64,000 bases of DNA from positions 1 to 64,000 of the forward strand of contig JAAXXT010000006.1 in NCBI GenBank assembly GCA_013334325.1, read 5' to 3'. Positions within the stretch are counted from its first letter, which is position 1. Each line of letters opens with the position of its first letter. Below are positions 16,889-26,792 of the stretch, one piece after another. Under the pieces are notes generated by a model, which worked only from the letters and a program-made list of their open reading frames with translations, had not been told where the DNA came from and did no database searches. The position numbers were made by a program, and so were the translations under genes. Source of the stretch: Erysipelotrichaceae bacterium (GTDB taxonomy: Bacteria; Bacillota_I; Bacilli_A; Erysipelotrichales; Erysipelotrichaceae).

Positions 16889-19800
16889 ATGAAATCATCA
16901 CAATTATACTTTGGTAGTGCTCTGTTAAACGAAGAAAGCAAAAAAGTCTCTTTGGATACGGTAACGATCAAAAATGAGTCCTTTTTCAAGATCGAAAACT
17001 ATGATCAAATGAATCCTTTCTTCATGACCGTTGTAAGCAATGTCGATCACTGGATGTTCATTTCGAGCACTGGTGGATTGACTTGTGGACGAAAAAACGC
17101 TGAATCTGCCCTATTTCCTTATGAAACTGATGATAAGATCCATGATAGCTTTGAAACCACAGGATCTCAAACCATACTCATCGTTTCTAAAGATGGGAAA
17201 GATTATGTGTGGAAACCGTTTTCGCTACATAATCGAAATGTCTATAAAATAACCCGTAATATCTATAAAAATATCCTAGGAAATAAGATAATGTTTGAAG
17301 AAATCAACCATGATCTTAAAATATCCACATCTTATACCTGGAAAAACAGCCATATCTATGGTTTCATCAAAGAAACCAAGATCGTAAACCTAGATAAACA
17401 AGACGTAAACGTCAAAGTGTTAGATGGGATACGTAATATCCTACCATATGGGGTCAACACCCAACTACAGTCTTCATTAAGCACTCTACTTGATGGATAT
17501 AAACGTTCTGAATTGGTCAAGGATAAAGGTTTAGGTCTATATTCATTGACTTCAATCTTATCGGATAAAGCAGAACCTAGTGAATCCTTAAAGACAACGA
17601 CCGTATGGACAAAAGGCTTAGATCATCCTCAATATCTTCTTTCAGAAATTCAAATAGAAGCTTTCTCAAACAATCAAGACATCGAAACAGAATTTGACGT
17701 TAAAGGTAGACGAGGATCTTTCTATGTCGTAGATACACTTATACTTAAAGCTCAATCCTTTAAAGAATGGATCATCGTTGCGGATCTTAATCAGGGAGCA
17801 TTAGAAGTTGCCAAGCTCATCAAAGAGCTCAGTGAAAATAAGAACCTCATCGAAGATGTCGATACGGATGTTTCTAAAGGTGATGATAAACTGAAGAAGC
17901 TTGTTTTCAACGCCGATGGGATGCAGTATACCTCCAATAAGAAAACAAGCTATAGACATTTCTCAAATACCCTATTCAATATCATGCGTGGTGGTGTTTA
18001 CGCTGATGGATACAACATCGAAGTGGATGACCTACTATCCTTTGTCCATGTCTGGAATAAAAACATCTACGCTCAACAACACAGTTTCTTAAAATCCTTA
18101 CCTAAGACCATAAACTATAATGAACTCCTTAAACGAGTTCAAACTTTGAAATCCCCAGATTTCGAAAGATTGGTTCTAGAATACTTACCTTTGACCTATA
18201 GTCGTCGTCATGGGGATCCTAGTCGTCCTTGGAATAGATTCAGTATCGAGATCCTAAAAGATGATGGCAGTAAGAAACTTAACTTTGAAGGTAATTGGAG
18301 AGATATATTTCAAAACTGGGAAGCCTTATCTATGTCTTATCCATCCTTCACTGAAAGTATCATCGCTAAGTTTGTGAATGCTTCAACAGCGGATGGGTAT
18401 AATCCTTATCGTATCACTAAGAATGGCTTAGATTGGGAAGTCTTGAGTCCTCATGAACTATGGGCAAACATTGGATACTGGGGAGATCATCAGATCATCT
18501 ATCTACTTAAGCTTATGGAATTATCAATGGCCTATAATCCTCAGAAACTCAAAGATTATCTTCATAAAGAACTCTTTGTCTATGCGAATGTTCCATATCG
18601 AATCAAAGGCTTTGATGCCTTGGTTGAAGATCCAAGAAACAGTATCGATTATGACTTTGAACTTGAAAAACAAGTTCATGAGAAAACAAATACACTAGGA
18701 TCTGATGGGAAACTTATCTTTAAGAATGATCAGACCTATAAAGTCAATTTGATGGAGAAGCTTTTGGTGACCTTATTGGCTAAGCTATCCAATTATGTTC
18801 CTGAAGGTGGCATATGGATGAATACACAGAGACCTGAATGGAATGATGCCAACAATGCCTTGGTAGGTAATGGATTATCGATGGTTACCTTATACTATAT
18901 CCATCGTTTCCAAGCCTTTATGGATCAACTGATGGATGAGGTCGATGTAGACTCCTTCGATATCTCTGTAGAAGTGCTAAGTATGTTTAATGAAACAAAC
19001 AAGGTATTTAAACAAAATAAACATCATTTAGGATCTAAGATCTCAGATGAAGTTCGTTTCGACATCGTTCATGATCTAGGAAAGATTGGTGAGCATTATC
19101 GTAATACCATCTATGGAAATGGCTTTAGTGGAGAGAAATCAAGTGTAAGTGTCTCTACCTTAAAAGAATTCATAGAACTCACCATGGTTCATTTAAAAGA
19201 CTCCATTAAGAAGAATAGACGTGAAGATGGGCTCTATCATTCCTACAATATCATTCGTTTTGAGAAAGAAAACTGCAGTATATCTTCACTCTATGAGATG
19301 TTGGAAGGTCAAGTCTCTGTGCTAAGTTCTAAAGCTTTATCCGCTCAAGAAAGCTTGGCTGTATTGGAAGCCCTTAGACATAGCTCCATCTATCGCAAAG
19401 ATCAAGACAGTTATATGTTGTATCCTAATCGTGATCTACCAAAATTCTTAGAGAAGAATGTGATCCCAGAAGCATCCGTTATGGCTTCATCGATCTTAAA
19501 AGAAGAAGTTAAACTAGGACACACTCGTTTTATCCAAAAAGATGTCTATGGGAAGTATCATTTCAATGGAAGATTTAGAAATGGCTATGACATAGAAGCA
19601 GCTTTAAAAGCCACTAAAGAATACAAAGATGAAGACATCAAACAGGTCAAAGAACTCTTCTCAGAATTGTTTAATCATCGTGCCTTTACTGGTCGTTCTG
19701 GTACCTTCTATAAGTATGAAGGCTTAGGATCCATCTATTGGCATATGGTCTCTAAATTGGTTCTAGCGACGCAAGAAAACTTCGAGGATGTTTATACTAA

Positions 19801-20320
19801 GGAAGGCTTAAATAAAGACGCACAGGCCCTTCTAAAGGGCTATAGAAGCTCTAAAGCAGGCCTAGGATTAGAGAAATCACCTGAACTTTATGGGTCTTTC
19901 CCAACCGATGCGTATTCTCATACCCCATTATTTGCGGGTGTTCAACAACCTGGTCTAACAGGACAAGTCAAAGAAGACATCATCTCTCGTTTTGGGGAAT
20001 TAGGTGTCAAGGTAAAAGATGGCTTGGTTCATTTTGACCCTGTCTTATTAGAAAGATCAGAATTCTTAAGTGAAAGACAAGCTTGGGCACTACCAAGAAC
20101 CACTAAAGAAGAAACCTTATGGTTAGAAAGGGATTCTTTAGGTTTTACATTCTGTACCACACCTGTGATCTATACCCTCTCAGATCATAAGCAAATCAAA
20201 GTTACCCTCAAAGACGGCTCACTCAAACATTTCGAGGATGCCTTAGACAAAGAAACAAGTCAATCTCTCTTTAGTCGAGAAGGATTGATCGATAAGATCG
20301 AGGTCAGTATAAAAGCATAA
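16889..20320 (+). CDS. large glycoside phosphorylase/hydrolase-like protein
   Basis: A 1143-residue cytoplasmic protein (no signal peptide). The N-terminal third is beta-rich, like the super-sandwich domain of GH94-type phosphorylases. The rest is alpha-helical, as expected for an alpha/alpha barrel, and contains RPEWNDANNALVG (about 660-672), which resembles the WND acid motif of GH94-clan phosphorylases. The exact family (GH94, GH149, GH161 or unclassified) cannot be decided by eye. The start at 16889 is chosen for its GAGAGGAA site over an upstream GTG-type start. The cre-like site upstream and the beta-glucan genes at 60-62 kb sharing it suggest a role in beta-glucan use. Confidence 0.5.
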   Translation: MKSSQLYFGSALLNEESKKVSLDTVTIKNESFFKIENYDQMNPFFMTVVSNVDHWMFISSTGGLTCGRKNAESALFPYETDDKIHDSFETTGSQTILIVSKDGKDYVWKPFSLHNRNVYKITRNIYKNILGNKIMFEEINHDLKISTSYTWKNSHIYGFIKETKIVNLDKQDVNVKVLDGIRNILPYGVNTQLQSSLSTLLDGYKRSELVKDKGLGLYSLTSILSDKAEPSESLKTTTVWTKGLDHPQYLLSEIQIEAFSNNQDIETEFDVKGRRGSFYVVDTLILKAQSFKEWIIVADLNQGALEVAKLIKELSENKNLIEDVDTDVSKGDDKLKKLVFNADGMQYTSNKKTSYRHFSNTLFNIMRGGVYADGYNIEVDDLLSFVHVWNKNIYAQQHSFLKSLPKTINYNELLKRVQTLKSPDFERLVLEYLPLTYSRRHGDPSRPWNRFSIEILKDDGSKKLNFEGNWRDIFQNWEALSMSYPSFTESIIAKFVNASTADGYNPYRITKNGLDWEVLSPHELWANIGYWGDHQIIYLLKLMELSMAYNPQKLKDYLHKELFVYANVPYRIKGFDALVEDPRNSIDYDFELEKQVHEKTNTLGSDGKLIFKNDQTYKVNLMEKLLVTLLAKLSNYVPEGGIWMNTQRPEWNDANNALVGNGLSMVTLYYIHRFQAFMDQLMDEVDVDSFDISVEVLSMFNETNKVFKQNKHHLGSKISDEVRFDIVHDLGKIGEHYRNTIYGNGFSGEKSSVSVSTLKEFIELTMVHLKDSIKKNRREDGLYHSYNIIRFEKENCSISSLYEMLEGQVSVLSSKALSAQESLAVLEALRHSSIYRKDQDSYMLYPNRDLPKFLEKNVIPEASVMASSILKEEVKLGHTRFIQKDVYGKYHFNGRFRNGYDIEAALKATKEYKDEDIKQVKELFSELFNHRAFTGRSGTFYKYEGLGSIYWHMVSKLVLATQENFEDVYTKEGLNKDAQALLKGYRSSKAGLGLEKSPELYGSFPTDAYSHTPLFAGVQQPGLTGQVKEDIISRFGELGVKVKDGLVHFDPVLLERSEFLSERQAWALPRTTKEETLWLERDSLGFTFCTTPVIYTLSDHKQIKVTLKDGSLKHFEDALDKETSQSLFSREGLIDKIEVSIKA

Positions 20321-20426
20321 GTAGTTTATCAAACCGTAAACTTGACTCGCTTATAAATCGCATAAATATCTATATACTTTACTTTACAAATTTTAGATTA
20401 CACAGCAGATCAACTTATAAATTTAA

Positions 20427-20453
20427 AAGATAGGTCCTTAAACCTATCTTTTA
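20427..20453. terminator. bidirectional terminator
   Basis: AAAGATAGGT and ACCTATCTTT with a six-base loop, between the large carbohydrate gene and the small minus-strand membrane peptide gene. Confidence 0.8.
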
Positions 20454-20458
20454 TAAAT

Positions 20459-20572
20459 TCATTTTTGTTTTTTAATCTGAATTCCAACAAAGATAAGACT
20501 TGCGGAAACCATCGCTAGACCTATTAGAACTAATAACCCCGCTCCTCCAACTGCTGAACCAATATCTGTCAT
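20459..20572 (-). CDS. 37-residue single-helix membrane peptide
   Basis: A short reading frame with a near-perfect GGAGGGAAAT ribosome site before ATG at 20572. It encodes a short polar head, one glycine/leucine-rich membrane helix (residues about 8-31) and a KKQK tail, and ends right before a terminator. Such peptides act as modulators of membrane proteins or as type I toxin-like peptides; which applies here is not visible. A candidate promoter TTGACT lies near 20700 on the minus strand. Confidence 0.6.
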   Translation of the reverse strand: MTDIGSAVGGAGLLVLIGLAMVSASLIFVGIQIKKQK

Positions 20573-20750
20573 ATTTCCCTCCATTTGAATTAACTCTATC
20601 AACAAAAATCCCGGGTGTCAAACTCATTATGTTTATATTTTCTATGTATATTACTTAGGCTGTATAAACGATATGAATTCATTCATATAAACATCGCAAA
20701 AACAGTCAAGGAAAGTCTAAATCACTATGCTACACTAGATTTAGGTCAAC

Positions 20751-21632
20751 ATGAGTCAACAGGAAAATCTCGCATCGATACGTAAAGTACAAGAATATTT
20801 AATAACTCATCTTAATGAAAGGATCACCCTACAGTCCTTGGCCAAGGTCAGTGGGTATTCTCCTTATCACTGTGCCCATTTGTTTAAGGCAAGCTTAGGT
20901 ATGGGTCCTTTAACTTACCTACGTAAGTTAAGATTGACTCAAGCAGCTCTAAGAATCAGAGACCATCAAGATCCTATTGTGACCATTGCTTTAGATTTTC
21001 AATTTGACTCCCACGAAGGATTCACACGTGCATTTTCGAAACAATTCGGGATCAGTCCCAAAGCCTATCGTGATCATTCTCCTCCTATTTCTCATTTTCA
21101 TCCTTTCCTCTTACCTAAAGAACCTAAAGGAGATTCAACCATGAAAACAACTCAATTTGTTTTTACCCAGATCATAGAAAGACCAGCCCGTAAAGCCATC
21201 ATCTGCCGTGGCTTAAAAGCGAAAGATTACTTTGAATATTGCGAAGAAGTCAGCTGTGATGTATGGGGTATACTATCGTCTATAAAAGAAGCTTTAAATG
21301 AACCCATGGGAATGTGGCTTCCACAATCTTTGATCAAACCAAAAACCTCTTTATATGTCCAAGGTGTAGAAGTCCCTCTCAACTACAATAAACCCTTACC
21401 TGAAGGCTTTGAGATGATAGATCTAGAACCTTGTTTATATCTTTTCTTTCAAGGTGAGCCTTATGATGATGATGATTTTCAGAAAGCCATTGGACAAGTC
21501 TGGGATGCGATCGATGATTATCAACCTGAAACCTTTGGATATAAGTTTGCCCCAGATAAAGGACCCCGAATTCAACTGGAACCTAGAGGTGAACGAGGCT
21601 ATATCGAAGCTCGTTGTGTGGTTAAGCTTTAA
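20751..21632 (+). CDS. AraC-family regulator with GyrI-like effector domain
   Basis: A 293-residue regulator. Two helix-turn-helix units of the AraC type occupy residues 8-108 (ITLQSLAKVSGYSPYHCAHLFK and the second motif ending FGISPKAYR). A GyrI-like small-molecule-binding domain starts near 125. This architecture (Rob/SoxS-like with effector domain) usually controls multidrug or stress responses. Only a weak AGGT precedes the ATG. A stand-alone GyrI-like protein is encoded at 42.4 kb. Confidence 0.85.
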   Translation: MSQQENLASIRKVQEYLITHLNERITLQSLAKVSGYSPYHCAHLFKASLGMGPLTYLRKLRLTQAALRIRDHQDPIVTIALDFQFDSHEGFTRAFSKQFGISPKAYRDHSPPISHFHPFLLPKEPKGDSTMKTTQFVFTQIIERPARKAIICRGLKAKDYFEYCEEVSCDVWGILSSIKEALNEPMGMWLPQSLIKPKTSLYVQGVEVPLNYNKPLPEGFEMIDLEPCLYLFFQGEPYDDDDFQKAIGQVWDAIDDYQPETFGYKFAPDKGPRIQLEPRGERGYIEARCVVKL

Positions 21633-21644
21633 TACAACTCAAAT

Positions 21645-21676
21645 AAAAAAAGAAATCAAGTCTTCTTGATTTCTTT
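21645..21676. terminator. terminator after the AraC gene
   Basis: AAAAAAGAAATCAAG and CTTGATTTCTTTTTT with a three-base loop. The following 210 bases hold nothing recognisable. Confidence 0.85.
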
Positions 21677-21887
21677 TTTATTGATATTAAGGATCCAATA
21701 GGATTTACCATACCTTCGATCTATACATTTTCTGATCATTAGCAAATCCAAGCCCTTTTTCTATGTCAGAAAGATAGAGTCAACCTCAATTTAAAAATAA
21801 CTAGATAAAGATGTCGAGGGTACTTAATTCCCATTATTTAAGATTTCTTTACTAAGAAGGTATGATTTCTGATCACAAAGTTTAAGA

Positions 21888-23354
21888 TCACTGGTTGATG
21901 CGTTGAATCCTACCTTCAACTTTCGCTTTCGCATTATTATGGCTCATGAAATACTCCTCAAAGACATTGGTCAAAGCAGTACACAATACAACAGGCTTTC
22001 CGTTTTTCAAGACTTCTAAAACAGGTAAACCTAAGAATTTCTCAATATTGTTGAAGTGATAGGCTTGAAGTCCAACCTTGTAGAGATGATCTGGTTCTAT
22101 GGGCTTCCCGTTCACATTGAATTCTACGATATGACGGGTTTTATGATCATAAACGATCTTGGTACCTTTACTGACTTGGTAATGCTCGCTGGAATTGGTT
22201 AGATTTTCTGGCATTAAGATCTTTTCAAAAGCTGATATTAATTGTGTTCCACTTAATCTTAATTGATAGACCACTTCTGAGAAAGGAAAGATGGTATAAA
22301 GATCCGCAACTGTAACGATAGGTCCCAATTCTGTTTTTCTAATGGCACCAGAACCTAACATCATTAAATCTATGCCCAGCATGTCTTTTGCGATTTCAGA
22401 GAATAGATTTCCTAGCTCTGTTTCTTGCTCACGAACAGGATGGGTAAGTTTCTTGGTTAAATGGGTTAAGATCCGGCCATATTTCTCATCAATCTGTCCT
22501 TTATAACGATTGATTACGCTTTCTAGGACTTCGTCTTTTGGACAAGTGCTTTCTTGGATAGGAATCAATTCCCAGGTATAATCTTGTATCTTATTAAGAT
22601 CCTTATCTATGGTCAAATCAAAACGTCCTATTTGAGCTGTACCTACCCCAGCTTGAGTCACCAATACCCCGTTGACTAAGGCAGGTTGTTTAAGAATGGT
22701 ATGAGAATGACCACCTATGATCAAATCGACTCCCCAATCTTCTTTCAAGAGACTGGCTAAAGCACAGTCACTTTCAAAACCAATGTGAGTCAATAATACA
22801 GTCAAGTCGACATCTGTGGTTCGATAAGCATCACAAATCTTACCTACTTCCAAGGCTGCATCTTTGATGTCGATGAAGGTAGATATAAATTTATCTGATT
22901 TTAAGGAATCTAAGATGACATTCGTTAAGATCCCAATAAACAAGACTTTGATCCCATCTACTTCCAACATTTTATGAGAATCCAATAATCTTGTATTTTG
23001 ATTCTTGAGATAAAAATTAGCCGAGATGATGGGAAATTTCGCATACTTTTCTAGAAATAACAGATGAGGTAGACCATAGTCTACTTCATGATTCCCTATA
23101 CAGGCGATATCAGGGGCGATATAATTCATGACTTCCATCGTAGATATGCCTTTGAATTCAGTATCAATTAAGGATCCTTGAAGCATATCTCCAGCGATAC
23201 AATATAAAACACTTTCCTCTTCTTGTCTTACTTTAGAAACATACCCTGATAACATAGAGACACCACCTACCAACGAATCATCTTTATCTTTCGATAAAAA
23301 ATCACCATGCATATCATTAGAATGCAAAACAACTAGTTTTCTAAGATCCGCCAT
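21888..23354 (-). CDS. 5'-nucleotidase / metallophosphoesterase family
   Basis: A 488-residue protein with the two-domain 5'-nucleotidase layout. Metallophosphatase motifs are HSNDMHG (about 10-16), GDML, GNHEVDYG (about 88-95) and GGHSH near 206-210. The C-terminal substrate domain contains GAIRKTELG. No signal peptide is present, so unlike many relatives it appears cytoplasmic. It hydrolyses nucleoside 5'-phosphates or similar phosphoesters. The next gene upstream is divergent and codes for a SIS-domain protein. Confidence 0.85.
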   Translation of the reverse strand: MADLRKLVVLHSNDMHGDFLSKDKDDSLVGGVSMLSGYVSKVRQEEESVLYCIAGDMLQGSLIDTEFKGISTMEVMNYIAPDIACIGNHEVDYGLPHLLFLEKYAKFPIISANFYLKNQNTRLLDSHKMLEVDGIKVLFIGILTNVILDSLKSDKFISTFIDIKDAALEVGKICDAYRTTDVDLTVLLTHIGFESDCALASLLKEDWGVDLIIGGHSHTILKQPALVNGVLVTQAGVGTAQIGRFDLTIDKDLNKIQDYTWELIPIQESTCPKDEVLESVINRYKGQIDEKYGRILTHLTKKLTHPVREQETELGNLFSEIAKDMLGIDLMMLGSGAIRKTELGPIVTVADLYTIFPFSEVVYQLRLSGTQLISAFEKILMPENLTNSSEHYQVSKGTKIVYDHKTRHIVEFNVNGKPIEPDHLYKVGLQAYHFNNIEKFLGLPVLEVLKNGKPVVLCTALTNVFEEYFMSHNNAKAKVEGRIQRINQ

Positions 23355-23521
23355 ATATGTACCTACCTTTCACCTTCTGGCTATCCTATGTATTCTTCTA
23401 TTCTCATCATAAACTCTTTTTTCTTAAGCAACCTATTATGAAGGTTTTTTTCTATAAAACACATGCTATACTGACAATAAGTAGCCTAATATTGAACAAT
23501 TAATGTGAAAGGAGATTAAAA

Positions 23522-24307
23522 ATGAAAGCTTGGGAGAAGTATTTTGAAGTCATTAATTCAGTGGTAGAAGATATTAGAGAAACACAAGGTGATAACATCA
23601 TGAAGGCAGCCTCCTTGTGTGCAGATGCTTCTGCGAAAGGAGGCATCGTTTATGCCTATGGGAGTTGGCATTCACTGTTGATCGCAGAAGAGAATTATTA
23701 TCGAGCTGCGTCACCTGCGAACTATTGTGCACTTGCGGAATCAAGCATCAACGGAACCAATGAAATGACCAAGATCAGAGCGATCGAAGGATGCTATGGG
23801 ATAGGTAATGCCATCGTTGATTATCATCGTCTATCTCAAAATGATGTTTTGATCTGTATTTCTAATGGGGGTAATAATACGGTCACCATCGATGCAGCAT
23901 TACGAGCCCAAGAAAAAGGTATCCCAGTCATTGCGATAACGTCCGTTGATTATGGGAATACTTTAGAAACCACGCATCGATGTGGTAAAAAGCTAAAAGA
24001 CATCGCCGATGTGGTGATCGATAATAAATGCATTATAGGAGATGCGGCTGTAAAATTAGAAGGCTATCCTATACAAGCAGGACCTGTTAGTGGAATACCT
24101 ATGAATTATATAATGTCTTCCATTCTCGTTGAAATGTCTGAGCTTTTACTCGAAAGAGGCTTAACACCTGAAATATATCTAAATGGACATGTCGATACGA
24201 TGAGTGAAGAAGCTAAGAAAGAAGCAGGATGGTTAGAAGGACTAGATTCTAAGAACCATAATAAAAATCTTATCGATAAGTACTTCTATCGAATCAAATC
24301 TTTATAA
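23522..24307 (+). CDS. SIS-domain protein, UPF0309-like
   Basis: A 261-residue SIS (sugar isomerase) fold protein. The phosphosugar-binding stretches are YAYGSWHS (about 44-51) and ICISNGGNNTVTIDAALRA (about 117-135, the S-N-G-G loop). AAAGGAG lies before the ATG. It converges on a shorter paralogue at 24335. Both resemble UPF0309 proteins, presumed to bind phosphorylated or amino sugars; the reaction is unknown. Confidence 0.75.
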   Translation: MKAWEKYFEVINSVVEDIRETQGDNIMKAASLCADASAKGGIVYAYGSWHSLLIAEENYYRAASPANYCALAESSINGTNEMTKIRAIEGCYGIGNAIVDYHRLSQNDVLICISNGGNNTVTIDAALRAQEKGIPVIAITSVDYGNTLETTHRCGKKLKDIADVVIDNKCIIGDAAVKLEGYPIQAGPVSGIPMNYIMSSILVEMSELLLERGLTPEIYLNGHVDTMSEEAKKEAGWLEGLDSKNHNKNLIDKYFYRIKSL

Positions 24308-24334
24308 ACAGTAAATAGATACAATTCAATAAGC

Positions 24335-25039
24335 TTAAATCCTATATAATCTCTCGATATAATCTTTCTCGATCTTTTCATTGAATTCACGACCACCTTC
24401 AACATTCTGAGACATATAGATAGGAGGTATCTTGCCTTTTTCGACGAATATTTCTACAGCACGATACGTACAGGCCTGTAATAGAACTGAAGTTGTGATC
24501 GTTGACATCCCACATACTTTTTGATTCATGCCTTCTACCAATAAACAGGCATCACCTTCTGGAATTCTATTGTCTAAAACAAGATCTGCGATTTCATACA
24601 GATTCTTACCACTACTATGTTTGCTTTTTAGATGTTTGCTTGCTTCTAATGCAGTCACAGCCACTACCTTAGCTCCTTTACTTTTAGCACCAAGGGCAAT
24701 TTCAATAGGTAAAGGATTTCTACCTGAATTAGAAATAACAAATACAATATCTTCTTTTCTAACATCTACTTTTTTCATAAAGGATGTTCCTACGCCTTCA
24801 ATGGACTCATAGGCGCCACCAGCAGGCTCTTTGATACTTTTAGAAGGTATAAACCCACCCGCTCTATGCGTTAGCTCTAAGGCACCCGCATGGGAATGTC
24901 CAGCTCCAAAAGCTTGGATTATTCCTCCGCTTTCAATCGAAGCAACCATCGCTTGTGCTACCTTTTCAACATTATCTTTTTGTGTCAATTCTACTTCTTC
25001 TAGTAATCTCCCAACATATTCATACACATTGTTTCTCAT
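24335..25039 (-). CDS. SIS-domain protein, UPF0309-like (paralogue)
   Basis: A 234-residue SIS-fold protein with FGAGHSHAGALEL near 42-54 and VISNSGRNPLPIEIALGAK near 100-118. It shares gene order, domain and the VDxM/VEGG C-terminal region with the neighbouring convergent gene, but sequence identity is moderate, which suggests an old duplication. The promoter region is degenerate: a CAGACT box at 25194-25199 resembles the island promoters but has no clear -10. Confidence 0.75.
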   Translation of the reverse strand: MRNNVYEYVGRLLEEVELTQKDNVEKVAQAMVASIESGGIIQAFGAGHSHAGALELTHRAGGFIPSKSIKEPAGGAYESIEGVGTSFMKKVDVRKEDIVFVISNSGRNPLPIEIALGAKSKGAKVVAVTALEASKHLKSKHSSGKNLYEIADLVLDNRIPEGDACLLVEGMNQKVCGMSTITTSVLLQACTYRAVEIFVEKGKIPPIYMSQNVEGGREFNEKIEKDYIERLYRI

Positions 25040-25379
25040 AGTAGTGTCCTTTCATAAATGAGATAAATGACTCAGTAATAGATTCAGATCTTTAATCTCT
25101 TTCGATTATCCTTTATTTCAATATTAACATAGTTTACTTTATCTGAAATTTTAACTCTCAAATCAAAATTTAGTTTCAATTTACTAGCCTAATAGTCTGT
25201 GTATTATGAGTGTATCTTGTCTTCAATTAATTGGTTTTTTATAATGGTACACTTCTCGTGCGCTTTCCAAAATAAGCATAAGAAAACCCTTATTAATAAG
25301 AGCTTAGGGATTTTTGATAAATCGTTTAGATAAGGATCAATAGAAAACAATTATTTTCGATGAAAACGTTACACTTATG
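25040..25379. other. intergenic stretch with degenerate promoter module
   Basis: No gene. It contains the terminator of the upstream gene (25273-25308), a CAGACT box preceded on the minus strand by ACACTCAT, and a single degenerate GTGTACC. It looks like an eroded copy of the island promoter module. Confidence 0.5.
25273..25308 (-). terminator. terminator of the 25380 gene
   Basis: Minus-strand stem CCCTAAGCTCTTATT and AATAAGGG followed by TTTTCTT, about 70 bases after the stop codon. Confidence 0.65.
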
Positions 25380-25385
25380 TTACAC
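25368..25385 (-). promoter_or_regulatory. GTGTAAC direct repeat, 11-bp period
   Basis: Two heptamers GTGTAAC at 25379-25385 and 25368-25374, overlapping the stop codon of the 176-residue gene. Same spacing as at 26677, 29155 and 30198. Confidence 0.6.
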
Positions 25386-25910
25386 CTCAATTTTATTCTT
25401 TATTGATATTTCAAACGTATAGCCATCAAGTTCTAATTCGTACTTACTATCAAAGATTCGATCCTCTTCACACGTGATTTGGAGTTTATTCTTCTCCCAA
25501 TCATGGAACTCTATATCGATCATTTTAATAGGGCTTGTTAAGACTACTTTATCCTTCAAACTTGATTCAACTTTTTCTATAGATAAGAAGCAGTTTAGAA
25601 TAAAATCATCAGAAGGCGATAATGTAATCGACTCATAATGATAACGAGAAACATCATACTCTATCAAATCACCACTGCAACAATCTACCAGGTATAAATA
25701 ATCTGAAGTTAAAACAAGAATTTTACTATGTTTCCTTGAAAGTTGGACCATCTTCGGTAGACCTCTAAATGATCCACACCATTCAACAAAATCATCTTCA
25801 AACCTAACCCAAGTCCAATATGGTGAATTCCAAACACTTTGAATGTCATAGATTCTCTCTTTGTATTGACCTGAATAGGGTTGATCAATTATTGTTGCAC
25901 CTGTTATCAT
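25380..25910 (-). CDS. unknown 176-residue soluble protein
   Basis: No signal peptide or membrane helix. It is rich in aromatic and acidic residues, with tryptophans at the N-terminus (SVWNSPYWTWVRFEDD). It resembles immunity or WD-like beta-strand proteins only vaguely. GAGG lies before the ATG. It is probably co-transcribed with the upstream gene at 25972 (61-base gap). The family is not recognised. Confidence 0.6.
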   Translation of the reverse strand: MITGATIIDQPYSGQYKERIYDIQSVWNSPYWTWVRFEDDFVEWCGSFRGLPKMVQLSRKHSKILVLTSDYLYLVDCCSGDLIEYDVSRYHYESITLSPSDDFILNCFLSIEKVESSLKDKVVLTSPIKMIDIEFHDWEKNKLQITCEEDRIFDSKYELELDGYTFEISIKNKIEV

Positions 25911-25971
25911 TTTTTACCTCAAAATTAAACTTCCTGTTTACCAATTTACCACGTTTATAGATTTAAACAAA

Positions 25972-26502
25972 TTAGTTAAGTTTTATCGTCTGTCCCCATT
26001 CAATAAACAGATCTTGAGAATCTTCCGCGTTTTTTGTCTCACATGCAAACTGAATGAGCCAAAACGCATCCGAACTTTTATGGACGGTCGCAAAGTAACT
26101 GAACTGCTTTCCGTTAACTGTCTTCTCGTATTTGAAGAAAGTTAAGTTGTCTTTTTCTTCAATGGCAGAATCTATCATGTTATTTTCGATCACAAGTTCC
26201 GCATATTCCTTCACAGAAATATCCGTGGATAAGCCGATAGATTCAAAAATAGTGAATTCTTCCTTTAAAACCGTGACAATATATTTCTGCGACTCATAGT
26301 AGGCGGTTTGAGAAGCAATTTCCTTTTCGTAAAAATCAGATGTCAAAGATATTGTCATGCCTGCTTTCGTAAATTCTTTTGTCTTGGCTTTCAATATAAA
26401 GAGATTGCTCAACCCACTACTGAGTACAAAAAAAACAGAAAAGCTCAAGACTGTCGATAATACAATCAATCCAATCTGCATAGGTCTACTAAGTTTTTTC
26501 AT
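25972..26502 (-). CDS. unknown membrane-anchored protein
   Basis: A 176-residue protein with one N-terminal helix (about 10-31) and an extracellular alpha/beta domain. The end pattern, in which a stretch of F-x-K-Y-E and FAT strands is followed by W-L-I-Q-F-A-C, recalls PsbP/MOG1-like or DUF1795-type surface domains. GAGGGG lies before the ATG. It is the first gene after the promoter module at 26600-26694. The function is unknown. Confidence 0.6.
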   Translation of the reverse strand: MKKLSRPMQIGLIVLSTVLSFSVFFVLSSGLSNLFILKAKTKEFTKAGMTISLTSDFYEKEIASQTAYYESQKYIVTVLKEEFTIFESIGLSTDISVKEYAELVIENNMIDSAIEEKDNLTFFKYEKTVNGKQFSYFATVHKSSDAFWLIQFACETKNAEDSQDLFIEWGQTIKLN

Positions 26503-26599
26503 AATTCTCCCCTCAAGATGAACTTGATTTTTATATAAGACTTAACTGGTCTGCGATGATTTTTATGGAACAAATTATTTGCCACCCAGTGTTATCTTC

Positions 26600-26694
26600 A
26601 TTATCCTCTTTACCCATTCCTAAGTCTACCTGTGATGCGTGTTTTTCGTTCTCTTTTAATAGTTTTCCATAAAATCGTTACACTTCTGTTACAC
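26600..26694 (-). promoter_or_regulatory. island promoter module, copy 1
   Basis: Minus strand, in order: GTGTAAC twice with 11-base period (26677-26694), a 48-base A-rich spacer ending in CGCATCACAGG, -35 TAGACT (26623-26628), 17 bases, -10 GATAAT (26600-26605). It drives the 26502 gene. Copies 2 and 3 have the same spacing. Confidence 0.7.
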
Positions 26695-26792
26695 CTGAGA
26701 ATTGGAAATATTATTGCTTGATAGTGATACATTACTGATTACAAAAACCATATAGCTTCGCATGACTCTCTTGGTGATCAGAGTTTATCTAA

